NCBI GenBank assembly: GCA_043759735.1
Contig: JAYUQC010000167.1
Coordinates: forward strand, 1 to 64,000
Length of the DNA stretch: 64,000 bases
Source: CAISIP01 sp043759735
GTDB lineage: Bacteria; Pseudomonadota; Gammaproteobacteria; Burkholderiales; Burkholderiaceae_C
Reading direction: 5' to 3'
The position numbers were made by a program, and so were the translations under genes. Below are positions 18,354 to 26,565 of this stretch, one piece after another; position 1 is the stretch's first letter, and the number at the start of each line of letters is the position of its first letter. The notes beneath the pieces were generated by a model that worked only from the letters and a program-made list of their open reading frames with translations, was not told where the DNA came from and ran no database searches.

Positions 18354-19478
18354 ATGCAGCATGTTATTGCGGAAAAAGCCGTGTCGGCGGGTTTGATCAC
18401 ATTGGCGCGACCACGCGCCCTCAATGCGCTGTCGCTCGACATGATTCGGGCGCTGACGGCCGCCCTGCTGCAATGGCGCGAGGACGCAGATGTGCGCGTC
18501 GTCGCGATACGCGGCGCCAGCAAGCATCCGTCGGACCTGTCGGCCTACTTGCCGTTCGGTACCTTCTGCGCCGGTGGCGACATCCGCTTTTTCCACCAGG
18601 CGGCATTGGCGGGCGATCCCGCACTGGAAGATTTCTTTACCGAAGAGTACCGCCTCAACTACCTGATCCACCACTATCCCAAGCCCTTGCTAGCCGTGCT
18701 GGACGGCATTGTCATGGGTGGCGGCATGGGCATTGCCCAGGGCGCGCGGCTACGGATCGTCACCGAGCGCACGAAGATGGCCATGCCCGAGACCGGCATC
18801 GGCCTGTTCCCGGATGTGGGTGGTGGTTTTTTTCTGAGCCGATGCACCGGGCATCTCGGGGAGTATCTGGCCTTGACCGGTTGCGTGCTGGATGGCCGGC
18901 AGGCGGTTCTCGCCGGGCTTGCTGACTACTGTGTTCCGTCGCTGGAACTAACGCAATTGTGGGCGGGCATCGCTGACGGTTCCTGGTCTGCCGACAGCAG
19001 GCTGTCGCGCCGGATCGCAGACTCAGCCGTGACGCCCGATGCGGTTGCGGAATGGCCACCGGCGGGGGTCGACCGGATTTTTGGCCTGGGCAAAGTAGGC
19101 GACATCATGCGCGCGCTGCAGGCCGACGCGCCGGCCGACGCCTGGGCCCGTGACACGTTGGCCAACCTGCAGCGGTGCAGCCCGTTGATGCTGCATGTCA
19201 CGCTCGAGCAAATTCGTCGGGCGCGCACGATGGATCTGGCGAGCGCACTGCAAATGGAACGTGACATGGTCCGCCGATGTTTTCATCCGGTTCATCTGGG
19301 GCGGTCCGGCGCGCATATCGAGGTGGTCGAGGGTGTGCGGGCGCTGGCGGTAGACAAGGATCACCATCCCCGCTGGAATCCGGCCCGGATCGAGGACGTT
19401 ACCGCTGACATGGTGGAGCCGTTTTTCGACAGCCCATGGCCTGCCCATGCGCATCCGTTGCGCGATTTGACCGGATGA
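18354..19478 (+). CDS. Enoyl-CoA hydratase/isomerase family, 3-hydroxyisobutyryl-CoA hydrolase-like
   Basis: A 374-residue crotonase-fold protein of the ECH_2 branch. Length and motifs fit 3-hydroxyisobutyryl-CoA hydrolases of valine breakdown: oxyanion segment GTFCAGGDIRFF and MGGGMGIAQGARLR, then MPETGIGLFPDVGGGFFL. The start at 18354 has AGGA eight bases upstream; ATG 18312 is an alternative. The gene stands alone, with no other valine-pathway gene nearby, so the exact substrate is uncertain. Confidence 0.82.
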   Translation: MQHVIAEKAVSAGLITLARPRALNALSLDMIRALTAALLQWREDADVRVVAIRGASKHPSDLSAYLPFGTFCAGGDIRFFHQAALAGDPALEDFFTEEYRLNYLIHHYPKPLLAVLDGIVMGGGMGIAQGARLRIVTERTKMAMPETGIGLFPDVGGGFFLSRCTGHLGEYLALTGCVLDGRQAVLAGLADYCVPSLELTQLWAGIADGSWSADSRLSRRIADSAVTPDAVAEWPPAGVDRIFGLGKVGDIMRALQADAPADAWARDTLANLQRCSPLMLHVTLEQIRRARTMDLASALQMERDMVRRCFHPVHLGRSGAHIEVVEGVRALAVDKDHHPRWNPARIEDVTADMVEPFFDSPWPAHAHPLRDLTG

Positions 19479-19643
19479 CGGCGGTGTAGGCGTGCAAAAT
19501 GCCAACACTGCTGCCGGAAATCTGGATCGCCGTCGGTCGCCGACAACTTCGTCCTGGACAATACCGGCGGTGCGGGATAATTCGCCAGTTTGTCCAGTCC
19601 AAGGGCAACGCATTGCAAACAACCCGAGTCTTCAGGAGATCCC

Positions 19644-19955
19644 ATGCATTCCAGCCAATTTGTCAAAACCTTGACCGCCCTGTTGTTGGCGGTTTTTTTG
19701 GCCGCGTGCGCAGGCACCAGCGACCAGGAAAGTGCCGGCGAGTTCATCGACGATACAGTCTTGACGACCCGCATCAAGGCTGCGCTGGTCAAAGACCCGG
19801 GCGTCAGCGCACTGGACGTCAATGTCGAGAGCTTCAAGGGCGCCGTCCAGTTGAGCGGCTTTGTCAAGACCACGGCCGAGCGTGACCGCGCGATCAAGAT
19901 CGCGAACGACGTGCCCGGCGTGACCCAGGTCTTTGACTCGATCCAGATTCGCTGA
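19644..19955 (+). CDS. BON-domain lipoprotein, OsmY-like
   Basis: A 103-residue protein with a lipoprotein signal (ALLLAVFLAAC) and one BON domain (DDTVLTTRIKAALVKDP, VNVESFKGAVQLSGFV, AIKIANDVPGVTQVFDSIQI). BON domains bind phospholipid and are common in envelope-stress proteins such as OsmY and DolP, though DolP has two copies. The ribosome site is AGGAG, seven bases before ATG. Likely periplasmic face of a membrane. Confidence 0.85.
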   Translation: MHSSQFVKTLTALLLAVFLAACAGTSDQESAGEFIDDTVLTTRIKAALVKDPGVSALDVNVESFKGAVQLSGFVKTTAERDRAIKIANDVPGVTQVFDSIQIR

Positions 19956-20027
19956 AGGCTGCGAGCCTGAAATGAGGCCTAAGGCGTGCCGGGCTGCGGA
20001 CGCCTGACCAAGGCATCGGCAGCCATT

Positions 20028-20051
20028 CGGGAGCGGCCCGGCGTTTTCTTA
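20028..20051 (+). repeat. GC-rich dispersed repeat, type GGGAGCGGCCCGGCGTTTTCT
   Basis: The segment 20029-20049 matches 849-869 inside the FDH lipoprotein gene at 19 of 21 positions. A shorter related core (GGCGGCCCGGCG) recurs at 48187-48203 and 57459-57475. This points to a dispersed palindrome-type repeat family, here lying in a gap between two genes. Confidence 0.5.
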
Positions 20052-20136
20052 GGAGCGGGACAACCCGAAATCGTCGGGCAAGGCGCTGCGCGGATGGTCA
20101 GTGCAGCATGCGGGCCATCGAGCCCTTGTGTGGCCG

Positions 20137-20472
20137 CTACCGCTTGTCAGTCCCGGGGTGGCTGGGTATGTCCCGCACTTCATGCGCCGGCACGTCGACC
20201 ACGTCAGCGGACGGGCGTGCATGGGCCCCGGATGGGCCGGTGCTGTTATGCCAGGCACCTCGGGTATAGCGAGTCGAGGTCTGGCGAAACTGGCCAAAAA
20301 TCTTCGCTGGATCGGGCTTGCGACCGGTAACGACCGACCAGATGGTCACCACCAGCATGATGATCAGTGTGGCCAGCAACAGGCTGACAATGAAAACCGC
20401 CGCGGCGAGGATCAATACCAGCCTGAGCACACCGCGTACGACACGGCCGAGAAAATTGGTGGAAGCTATCAT
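20137..20472 (-). CDS. Small membrane protein of unknown function
   Basis: A 111-residue frame starting at ATG 20472 (MIASTNFLGRVVRG). One long or two closely packed hydrophobic helices (VLRLVLILAAAVFIVSLLLA, TLIIMLVVTIWSVV) are followed by a basic, polar cytosolic tail (KPDPAKIFGQFRQTSTRYTRG) to residue 111. No strong ribosome site precedes this ATG, and a longer frame exists up to 20577. The hydrophobic core makes a real gene likely, but the family is unknown. Confidence 0.5.
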   Translation of the reverse strand: MIASTNFLGRVVRGVLRLVLILAAAVFIVSLLLATLIIMLVVTIWSVVTGRKPDPAKIFGQFRQTSTRYTRGAWHNSTGPSGAHARPSADVVDVPAHEVRDIPSHPGTDKR

Positions 20473-20744
20473 GGGCGTTGGAGCCGGGCTGGCCAGAGAG
20501 AATGTCGGGAAATAGTTGAATGCTGCCTGGGCGCCGGTTTGATCATGGCACAGCCGGCAAAGCAACGGCAAGCCCATTATTCCGCAGTTGTTTTAGTCCT
20601 GCCCCTTTGCCAGCCGGCGCACGCCGCACCTGCGCTGGCTGCCAGGGACGCCACGGCAGGCCCGGCGCAGAGCAGCGCGCCGTCGGCTGCTATGCTGGAT
20701 GAGTCCTATGGCGTTCGCCATTCCTTCATCTGCCAGGTGCCCCT

Positions 20745-21335
20745 ATGAAAACCGCATACCGTTACTTCTTTCGCGGCCTCATCACCTTTTTGCCGGTGGC
20801 GCTGACGGTGTATCTGCTGTTCCTGTTTGTGGCAGGCGCGGAGTCGATGGCGGTATGGCTGATCCGGCCGTTGATCGGCGATTTCTATGTTCCGGGTGTC
20901 GGCTTGGTGTTCGGGGTGGGCCTGATTCTTGCGCTTGGGTTCCTGGTTTCGCAACCCTATGCATCGCGGATGTTTTCCTGGCTCGAGCTGCCGTTCACCA
21001 AATTGCCGGTGGTCAAGAGTATTTATTCATCGCTGAAGAATTTCGCCGACTATTTCTCGCCAAACCAGAACACCAGCCAGCAGGTTGTCGTGTTGCGCAT
21101 GCCGGGGCATGACCTGGCCATCGTCGGACTGGTCACGCGACAGACCATGAAGGGGCTTCCTTCGCCGCTGGCAGAGAGCGAACGGGTGGCAGTCTATTTG
21201 CCTATGGGTTACAACATTGGTGGTTACACGGTGTTTGTTCCCCGGGCCTGGACGGAGCCATTGGACATGACGGTGGAAGAGGCCATGCGGTCCTCGCTGA
21301 TAGCGTGGATGTCGTCCAGCCGTGGTGCGGCGTGA
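20745..21335 (+). CDS. DUF502 family membrane protein
   Basis: A 196-residue protein with two N-terminal transmembrane helices (GLITFLPVALTVYLLFLFVA; LVFGVGLILALGFLVSQ) and the DUF502 core: PFTKLPVVKSIYSSLKNFADYF, VVLRMPGHDLAIVGLVT, YLPMGYNIGGYTVFVPR. Members are widespread in proteobacteria and have no settled function. The small YdcH-type gene follows 133 bases later. Confidence 0.88.
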   Translation: MKTAYRYFFRGLITFLPVALTVYLLFLFVAGAESMAVWLIRPLIGDFYVPGVGLVFGVGLILALGFLVSQPYASRMFSWLELPFTKLPVVKSIYSSLKNFADYFSPNQNTSQQVVVLRMPGHDLAIVGLVTRQTMKGLPSPLAESERVAVYLPMGYNIGGYTVFVPRAWTEPLDMTVEEAMRSSLIAWMSSSRGAA

Positions 21336-21468
21336 CCGAACCATTGGCCCGCACGGGCGCGTTTCGAACGCGCGTGTCCGGTCTCCAGCGAGGCCAGGGC
21401 CGGACAGGTTAAAGTGCGAAGGCCGGGATGGGGCATTTCGGACCCGGTCCGCAATACGAGGAGGTTCG

Positions 21469-21678
21469 ATGTTTCCCGAATTTCGCGACAAGATCACCCA
21501 GCTCAAGACCACCGACCACCATTTCATGCGCCTGTTCGAGCAGCACAACGCGCTGGACCATAAAGTCTTGAGCATGGAGGCCAGCATCACGCCCGCCACC
21601 CATGAAGAGATCGAGACCCTCAAGAAGGAAAAGCTGCTGATCAAGGACCGGCTGTACGCGATCCTGAAAAAAACCTGA
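21469..21678 (+). CDS. YdcH/DUF465 family small protein
   Basis: A 69-residue all-helical protein with the family pattern FRDKITQLKTTDHHFMRLFE, HNALDHKV, ETLKKEKLLIKDRLYAIL. It is short, charged and probably forms a helical hairpin or coiled coil. A strong ribosome site (GAGGAGG) precedes the ATG. Function unknown in the family. Confidence 0.9.
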   Translation: MFPEFRDKITQLKTTDHHFMRLFEQHNALDHKVLSMEASITPATHEEIETLKKEKLLIKDRLYAILKKT

Positions 21679-21904
21679 ATCGACACGCTGGGCCCTCACG
21701 GCCGGGTGATACCGGGCGAAGCGGGACCGGCCTGAACGGCTTCGGATCGGCTGGCATGGGTGGGACCCGCCAGCAGCGGCTTGCCAACGGCACACATCCG
21801 AAAATTGCAATTGAGTCGCACCCGACCTTGCCCTCGCGTTCTATCCCTGTTGGATGTTTTGGATGACCCTATGCGGGTAAATACCTATACCGTGTAATTT
21901 GTTT

Positions 21905-21920
21905 AACGCTAATATGCGTT
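21905..21920. promoter_or_regulatory. Inverted repeat upstream of the first sox ArsR regulator
   Basis: AACGC-TAATAT-GCGTT, 5-bp arms, lies 28 bases before the regulator start in an AT-rich stretch that contrasts with the GC-rich surroundings. A further CCTATAC at 21884-21890 matches the left part of the 31948-31959 site. Likely promoter and operator, possibly autoregulatory. Confidence 0.5.
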
Positions 21921-21947
21921 TACATTGATATTGTGATTTTTAGATAG

Positions 21948-22256
21948 ATGGCCAGCGAGTCCACAGACAAGGTTTTCGAGATGGCGGCCGAGCTTTTTGC
22001 CCTGCTGTCCACGCCGACCCGGCTGCGCATTGTCTGCGCCCTGTACGACGGCGAGCGGAACGTGACCGATCTGATGCAGTGTGTCGGAGTCAGCCAGTCC
22101 AATATTTCCCAGCATTTGGGGGTGTTGTACCGCGGTGGCGTTGTGGGCCGCAGGCGATCCGGGGCGCAGATCTATTACCGGGTCGTCAGCCAGCGCGCCC
22201 AGCTGTTGCGCAGCGCGATATGTGATGGGCAGGGCGGATTGACGGGGCGGGCATGA
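21948..22256 (+). CDS. ArsR-family transcriptional regulator at the head of the sox island
   Basis: A 102-residue winged-helix repressor (LLSTPTRLRIVCALYDGERNV, recognition helix VSQSNISQHLGVLYRGGVV, wing RRRSGAQIYYRVV). It lacks the ELCVCDL metal site of ArsR/SmtB. It has Cys30 in helix 2 and Cys92 in the last helix, the arrangement of thiol/persulfide sensors such as SqrR and BigR; Cys45 is a third cysteine. It overlaps soxC only if the upstream soxC ATG were used; the ribosome site favours a 35-base gap. Probable regulator of the sox genes. Confidence 0.85.
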   Translation: MASESTDKVFEMAAELFALLSTPTRLRIVCALYDGERNVTDLMQCVGVSQSNISQHLGVLYRGGVVGRRRSGAQIYYRVVSQRAQLLRSAICDGQGGLTGRA

Positions 22257-22291
22257 GCCGTTCGCACGGGATTGATCGAGGAGGATTGTCA

Positions 22292-23665
22292 GTGAATATG
22301 GATACGAGCGGGCCTGGGCGGTTGCTAAGGGCGCCGGAGAACTTTCTCGATAGGGCGGCTATCGGCCAGGTCGTGGCGGGGCGGCGCGAGTTCCTGCGTC
22401 AGGCCTTCGTGGCCGCGGCTGCTGCGGGTGCGGCCGCAGCAGCGGTCGCGCCGGCCCGTGCCGCCACCGCATCGCCCGCCTCCGCGGGTGACCCGCATGT
22501 GCTCGATTTGCCTGCCCATACCAGGGGACTGGGGCAGCCGGTGGTCACCGATGGATACGGCAAGCCGTCGCAGTACGAGTCCAATGTGCAAAGGCGCCAG
22601 AGCCCGGGCCTGACCCAGACTGCGCAATCGTCGGTTTCGTTTGCGCCACTTCAGTCGCTGTTTGGCATTGTCACGCCAAGCGGTCTGCACTTCGAACGCC
22701 ATCACCAGGGCTGGTGGGACGTTGATCCCTCCAAGCACCGTCTGATGGTCAACGGTTCGGATGCCAGCTTGCTCAGGAAGCCGCAAGTGTTCACCGTCGA
22801 TGACCTGATGCGCCTGCCGTCCGTGTCGCGGTTCCATTTCATTGAATGCGGCGCCAATACCGGTATGGAGTGGGGCAATGTGGCGGTGCCGACCTGCCAG
22901 TACACCCATGGCATGCTCAGCTGCAGCGAATTCACCGGTGTGCCGCTGCGCCTGGTGCTGGACATGTGTGGCGTCGATGTCCGACGTGCCCGCTTCGTTT
23001 TGGCCGAGGGCGCCGACGGTTCCTCGATGACGCGCACCGTGCCGATGGAGCTGATCGAGAGCGGCGAAGTGCTGCTCGCCTATGGCCAGAACGGCGAGAT
23101 GCTGCGACCGGAGAACGGCTATCCGTTGCGCCTGATCGTGCCCGGCGTTCAGGGCGTCAGCTGGGTGAAGTACCTGCGTCGGATCGAGGTCGGCGACAAG
23201 CCCTATGCCAGCAAGGACGAAACCTTGCATTATGTCGACCTGATGCCCGACGGTCGGCATCGCCAATACACCAGCACGCAGGAATGCAAGAGCGTCGTGA
23301 CGACGCCATCGGGTGGCCAGGTGTTGGTGGGCCAGGGTTTCTACAACATCAGCGGTCTGGCATGGTCGGGCCGTGGCAAGGTCAAGCGGGTGGATGTATC
23401 GGTCGATGGCGGACGTAACTGGCGCACAGCCCGACTGGAGTCGCCGGTGATGTCCAAATGCCTGACCCGTTTCAACCTTGATTGGGTGTGGGATGGCAAG
23501 CCGGCGCTGGTTCAAAGCCGGGCCGTCGACGAGACCGGCTATGTGCAACCGAGCTATCGCCAACTGCGCGCGGTACGTGGGACACGGTCGATCTACCACA
23601 ACAACGCGGTGCAGACCTGGCTGGTGCAAGAAGGCGGGGAGGTGAAGAATGTCCAGCTTTCCTAG
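22292..23665 (+). CDS. soxC: SoxC, sulfite/sulfane dehydrogenase molybdopterin subunit
   Basis: A 457-residue periplasmic molybdoenzyme of the sulfite oxidase family. With SoxD it removes six electrons from the SoxY-bound sulfane sulfur. A Tat signal is clear (GRREFLRQAFV at 30-40, then an Ala-rich core to APARA). The Mo-ligand cysteine lies in FIECGANTGMEWGN, with YGQNGEMLRPENGYPLRL and VQGVSWVKYLRRIEV downstream. GTG 22292 is chosen because AGGAGG precedes it by seven bases; ATG 22253 is in frame but has no ribosome site. It overlaps soxD by 17 bases. Confidence 0.95.
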   Translation: MNMDTSGPGRLLRAPENFLDRAAIGQVVAGRREFLRQAFVAAAAAGAAAAAVAPARAATASPASAGDPHVLDLPAHTRGLGQPVVTDGYGKPSQYESNVQRRQSPGLTQTAQSSVSFAPLQSLFGIVTPSGLHFERHHQGWWDVDPSKHRLMVNGSDASLLRKPQVFTVDDLMRLPSVSRFHFIECGANTGMEWGNVAVPTCQYTHGMLSCSEFTGVPLRLVLDMCGVDVRRARFVLAEGADGSSMTRTVPMELIESGEVLLAYGQNGEMLRPENGYPLRLIVPGVQGVSWVKYLRRIEVGDKPYASKDETLHYVDLMPDGRHRQYTSTQECKSVVTTPSGGQVLVGQGFYNISGLAWSGRGKVKRVDVSVDGGRNWRTARLESPVMSKCLTRFNLDWVWDGKPALVQSRAVDETGYVQPSYRQLRAVRGTRSIYHNNAVQTWLVQEGGEVKNVQLS

Positions 23666-24794
23666 CCTGCTGCTCAGTCTCATGCTGGTGGCCGGTGTGC
23701 CGGCACACGCGCAGACGGCGCCCTATTCGGGCATCGGCCGTGCCGCGACCCCAGCAGAACTGGCCGCGTGGGACATTGACGTGCGACCCGACTTCAAGGG
23801 CCTGCCGGAGGGTTCGGGCAGCGTGGCGCAGGGGATGGTTGTCTGGGAAGGCAAATGCGCGTCCTGCCACGGCATCTTCGGCGAAAGCAACGAGGTATTT
23901 GCACCGTTGACCGGGGGCACGACCAAGGAAGACATTCAGACCGGACGCGTGGCGCGGTTGACGGACCGGGCATTTCCGGGCCGCACGACGATGATGAAGC
24001 TGGCTCATCTGTCGACGCTATGGGATTACATCAACCGGGCCATGCCCTGGAACGCGCCCAAGTCGCTGGCGACCAACGAGGTCTATGCCGTGACGGCTTA
24101 CCTGCTCAACCTTGGTGGGGTGCTACCCGAGAGCTTTACGTTGTCAAATCAGAACGTCGCCGCGGTGCAGGATATGTTGCCCAATCGCCGTGGTTTGGCT
24201 ATCGACCATGGCTTGTGGCCGGGCAAGACGCTGGGCTCGCGCACGCCGGATGTTGCCGCAGTGGCATGCATGAAGGACTGTGAGACCAGTGCCTCGGTGG
24301 TTTCGAGCCTGCCGGATTTTGCCCGCAATGCACACGGCAACCTGGCCGAACAGAACCGGCTGGTGGGGCCGCAGCGCGGAACCGATACCAGCGGCGCTGC
24401 GTCAGCGCCCCGCATGGCAAACACGGTTGCGGCGACAGCGACAACAACCCAGGTTGCGCCTGCGTCGCCACTTCCCGCGGTAGTGACGACGGTGCCTGCT
24501 GCGCCCAGGCAGGCAGTCGCAAAGTCGACTGGCGATGCCGCCGGAGCCACGGCGCTGACGCAAAAATATGCCTGCGTGGCCTGTCATGGCATGGATAAGA
24601 AGATCCTGGGTCCGGGTTTTCAGGAGGTGGCGAAAAAATACGCCGCGCGCGCGGACGGTGCCCAGTACCTGGCGACCAAGATCAAGGCGGGCGGCGCAGG
24701 CGTTTGGGGTGCGATCCCAATGCCGCCGCAGTCGCTCAGTGCGGCGGAGGCGAATCAGATCGCCCAATGGTTGATGGATGGAGCACGAAAATAG
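23649..24794 (+). CDS. soxD: SoxD, diheme cytochrome c partner of SoxC
   Basis: A 381-residue exported cytochrome (signal LSLMLVAGVPAHAQ). Two heme c sites are present: CASCH at 70-74 in the SoxD-type N-terminal domain and CVACH at 309-313 in a C-terminal cytochrome domain. They are joined by an Ala/Thr/Pro-rich linker (about 245-300). Electrons from SoxC pass through it to soluble cytochromes. It overlaps soxC and is followed by a palindrome before soxY. Confidence 0.94.
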   Translation: MSSFPSLLLSLMLVAGVPAHAQTAPYSGIGRAATPAELAAWDIDVRPDFKGLPEGSGSVAQGMVVWEGKCASCHGIFGESNEVFAPLTGGTTKEDIQTGRVARLTDRAFPGRTTMMKLAHLSTLWDYINRAMPWNAPKSLATNEVYAVTAYLLNLGGVLPESFTLSNQNVAAVQDMLPNRRGLAIDHGLWPGKTLGSRTPDVAAVACMKDCETSASVVSSLPDFARNAHGNLAEQNRLVGPQRGTDTSGAASAPRMANTVAATATTTQVAPASPLPAVVTTVPAAPRQAVAKSTGDAAGATALTQKYACVACHGMDKKILGPGFQEVAKKYAARADGAQYLATKIKAGGAGVWGAIPMPPQSLSAAEANQIAQWLMDGARK

Positions 24795-24800
24795 GCCCGA

Positions 24801-24819
24801 CCTAGGGAAGTTCCCTAGG
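24801..24819. promoter_or_regulatory. Perfect palindrome between soxCD and soxYZ
   Basis: CCTAGGGAA-G-TTCCCTAGG: 9-bp arms around one base, just seven bases after the soxD stop. In RNA it would fold as a 7-bp stem with an AAGTT loop, but no U tract follows, so a simple intrinsic terminator is doubtful. It may be an operator, or a processing or attenuation hairpin that separates soxCD from soxYZAXB expression. AT-rich promoter-like sequence follows directly. Confidence 0.7.
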
Positions 24820-24844
24820 GTCGAATCATTTTGGTTAATTAGAA

Positions 24845-24854
24845 TATACGGATA
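24845..24854 (+). promoter_or_regulatory. TATACGGATA motif upstream of soxY
   Basis: This 10-mer lies directly before the soxY ribosome site (AAAGGAG) in an AT-rich segment. The identical 10-mer is at 31950-31959, and its first nine bases occur on the minus strand at 29586-29594. Proposed site for a sox regulator; inference from recurrence. Confidence 0.5.
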
Positions 24855-24866
24855 AAGGAGTCAGTT

Positions 24867-25334
24867 ATGCACACTCGCCGGGACGCCCTCTTTCATTCGG
24901 CCAAGCTTGCCGCCATGCTGGCGACGCTCGGCCTGTTGCCAAACCTGGCGCAGGCTCAGGCCGGCACCTACAACAGCGCGGCCTTCGAGGCCAAGACCAT
25001 GGCCGATCTGGTCAAGGCGCTCGGTGGCAGCGCGCCAGTCGCAAGCAAGGATGTCACGGTCACCGGCCCCGACATCGCCGAGAACGGCGCGGTCGTGCCT
25101 GTTGGCGCGGCGAGCACATTGGCCGGCGTCAAGCGCTTGCTGATCCTGGTCGAAAAGAACCCATCGCTGATAGCGGCCATGTTCGACATGTCCGACGCTG
25201 TCGAGACCAATGTGTCGACCCGGGTCAAGATGGGGCAGTCGTCGAATGTGTATGCGGTGGCGATGATGGCCGACGGCAAGATGCTGTTCGCGCAAAAAGA
25301 AGTCAAGGTTACGCTGGGTGGTTGCGGCGGTTAA
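24867..25334 (+). CDS. soxY: SoxY, sulfur carrier subunit of SoxYZ
   Basis: A 155-residue periplasmic carrier to which thiosulfate sulfur is covalently attached. It has a Tat-type leader (HTRRDALFHSAKLAAML) cleaved near AQAQA and the SoxY beta-sandwich core. It ends in the defining swinging-arm motif GGCGG, whose cysteine carries the sulfur. A strong ribosome site (AAAGGAG) precedes the ATG. It is followed by soxZ 62 bases later. Confidence 0.96.
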   Translation: MHTRRDALFHSAKLAAMLATLGLLPNLAQAQAGTYNSAAFEAKTMADLVKALGGSAPVASKDVTVTGPDIAENGAVVPVGAASTLAGVKRLLILVEKNPSLIAAMFDMSDAVETNVSTRVKMGQSSNVYAVAMMADGKMLFAQKEVKVTLGGCGG

Positions 25335-25396
25335 GGCCGCGCGCACCATCCCGATCGACTTACAACGACAACCGACAGCAATTACAGGAGAAAGAC

Positions 25397-25708
25397 ATGG
25401 CAGATCCAATGCGCATACGCGCGCAGGCCGCCGGTGGCAACGCCACGGTGCGGGTACTGATGGCACATGAGATGGAGACGGGCCAGCGCAAGGACTCCGC
25501 GGGCAAACCCATCCCGGCCTGGCATATCCAGAACGTCATCGCGCAACTCAACGGCGCGACCGTGATGACGGCGCAATGGGGTCCGGCGGTGTCGAAGAAC
25601 CCGTTCCTGCAGTTCGTGGTCAAGGGTGCCAAGGCCGGTGACAAGGTCTCGATCACCTGGGTGGACAACAAGGGCGACAAGCGGACCGATGAGGCCGCTG
25701 TCTCGTGA
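25397..25708 (+). CDS. soxZ: SoxZ, partner subunit of the SoxYZ carrier
   Basis: A 103-residue immunoglobulin-like beta protein without signal peptide or cysteine, exported as a complex with SoxY. The family pattern is MRIRAQAAGGNATVRVLMAH, METGQRKDSAGKPIPAWHIQ, WGPAVSKNPFLQFVVKG, ITWVDNKGD. ATG 25397 has AGGAG seven bases upstream. Its stop codon is the first three bases of a hairpin repeat. Confidence 0.96.
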   Translation: MADPMRIRAQAAGGNATVRVLMAHEMETGQRKDSAGKPIPAWHIQNVIAQLNGATVMTAQWGPAVSKNPFLQFVVKGAKAGDKVSITWVDNKGDKRTDEAAVS

Positions 25709-25740
25709 GCGCCCCCAACCCTGGCTTCGCCAGGCCCCCC
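25706..25740 (+). repeat. Intercistronic hairpin repeat, copy 2
   Basis: Starts exactly at the soxZ TGA and matches 794-828 at 34 of 35 positions. The stem CCTGGC-TTC-GCCAGG occupies 25720-25734. It separates soxZ from soxA, whose ribosome site (GAGAGGAG) follows directly. It may stabilise or punctuate the mRNA; inferred. Confidence 0.75.
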
Positions 25741-25754
25741 AACGAGAGGAGACT

Positions 25755-26552
25755 ATGAAGCCGATATTGATCTTGACGGTATTGCTGGCCTCGGCATTGG
25801 GTGCCGGCGCGCAAACCAAGTCGACGGCCGAGGGCATTGCCGAATACCGCAAGATGCTGGAAGACGGTAATCCGGCTGAACTCTTTGAAGCCAAGGGTGA
25901 AGAACTTTGGAAGAAGAAGCGCGGTCCGAAGAATGCGTCGCTTGAGCAATGTGATCTTGGGCAGGGGCCTGGCACGGTCAGGGGCGCCTTCGTTCGGTTG
26001 CCGCGCTATTTTGCCGACACCGATCGCGTGCAGGATCTCGAGTCGCGCTTGCTGACCTGCATGGAGTCGCAGCAAGGGCTGGACGCGGCAGTGATCGCCA
26101 AGACGTCTTTCGGCCGCGGTGAGCAGGCGAACATCGAGTCGCTCGTAGCCTATGTGTCGGGCGCATCGCGCGGTATGAAGTTTGGTCTTCCCCAGAGTCA
26201 CGCGAAGGAAAAGACTATGTACGAAGTGGGCAAGCGTGCCTTCTTCTACCGCGCCGGCCCGTACGACTTTTCCTGCGCGTCATGCCATGGCGAGGACGGC
26301 AAGCGGATTCGCATGCAGGACCTGCCGGACCTGACCAAGAATCCGGGTGACGGCGTCGGGTTCGCCGCATGGCCGGCATATCGGGTTGGCAATGGCGAAT
26401 TGTGGGGCATGCAGCGCCGCTTGAATGACTGTTTCCGTCAGCAGCGTTTTCCGTATCCGGGTTACGCCTCCGACGTCACGATCGCATTGGGCGTTTACAT
26501 GGGTGTGAACGCGAAAGGCGCAGAGTCGATCGCGCCAGGCCTCAAACGCTGA
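25755..26552 (+). CDS. soxA: SoxA, catalytic cytochrome subunit of SoxAX
   Basis: A 265-residue periplasmic c-type cytochrome that couples thiosulfate to SoxY together with SoxX. It has a signal peptide (ILTVLLASALGAGAQ). A single heme motif CASCH lies at 174-178, and the cysteine that ligates the active-site heme is in RRLNDCF (C226). C66 and C102 remain where diheme SoxA has its first heme or a disulfide, so this is the monoheme type. The start at 25755 follows GAGAGGAGACT. Confidence 0.94.
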   Translation: MKPILILTVLLASALGAGAQTKSTAEGIAEYRKMLEDGNPAELFEAKGEELWKKKRGPKNASLEQCDLGQGPGTVRGAFVRLPRYFADTDRVQDLESRLLTCMESQQGLDAAVIAKTSFGRGEQANIESLVAYVSGASRGMKFGLPQSHAKEKTMYEVGKRAFFYRAGPYDFSCASCHGEDGKRIRMQDLPDLTKNPGDGVGFAAWPAYRVGNGELWGMQRRLNDCFRQQRFPYPGYASDVTIALGVYMGVNAKGAESIAPGLKR

Positions 26553-26565
26553 AGGAAAACTGCAG

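Noticed and set aside
20480..20577. CRLCH heme-like motif in an N-terminal extension of the minus-strand membrane protein
   Set aside because: The extension has no signal peptide or ribosome site; the motif appears accidental.
20545..20748. 67-residue plus-strand frame with a signal-like start, ending on the DUF502 start
   Set aside because: No ribosome site and no conserved-looking mature part; the Ala-rich stretch is expected at this GC content.
22253..22291. Upstream ATG start for soxC overlapping the ArsR stop
   Set aside because: In frame, but GTG 22292 has AGGAGG at ideal spacing and still leaves the full Tat signal.
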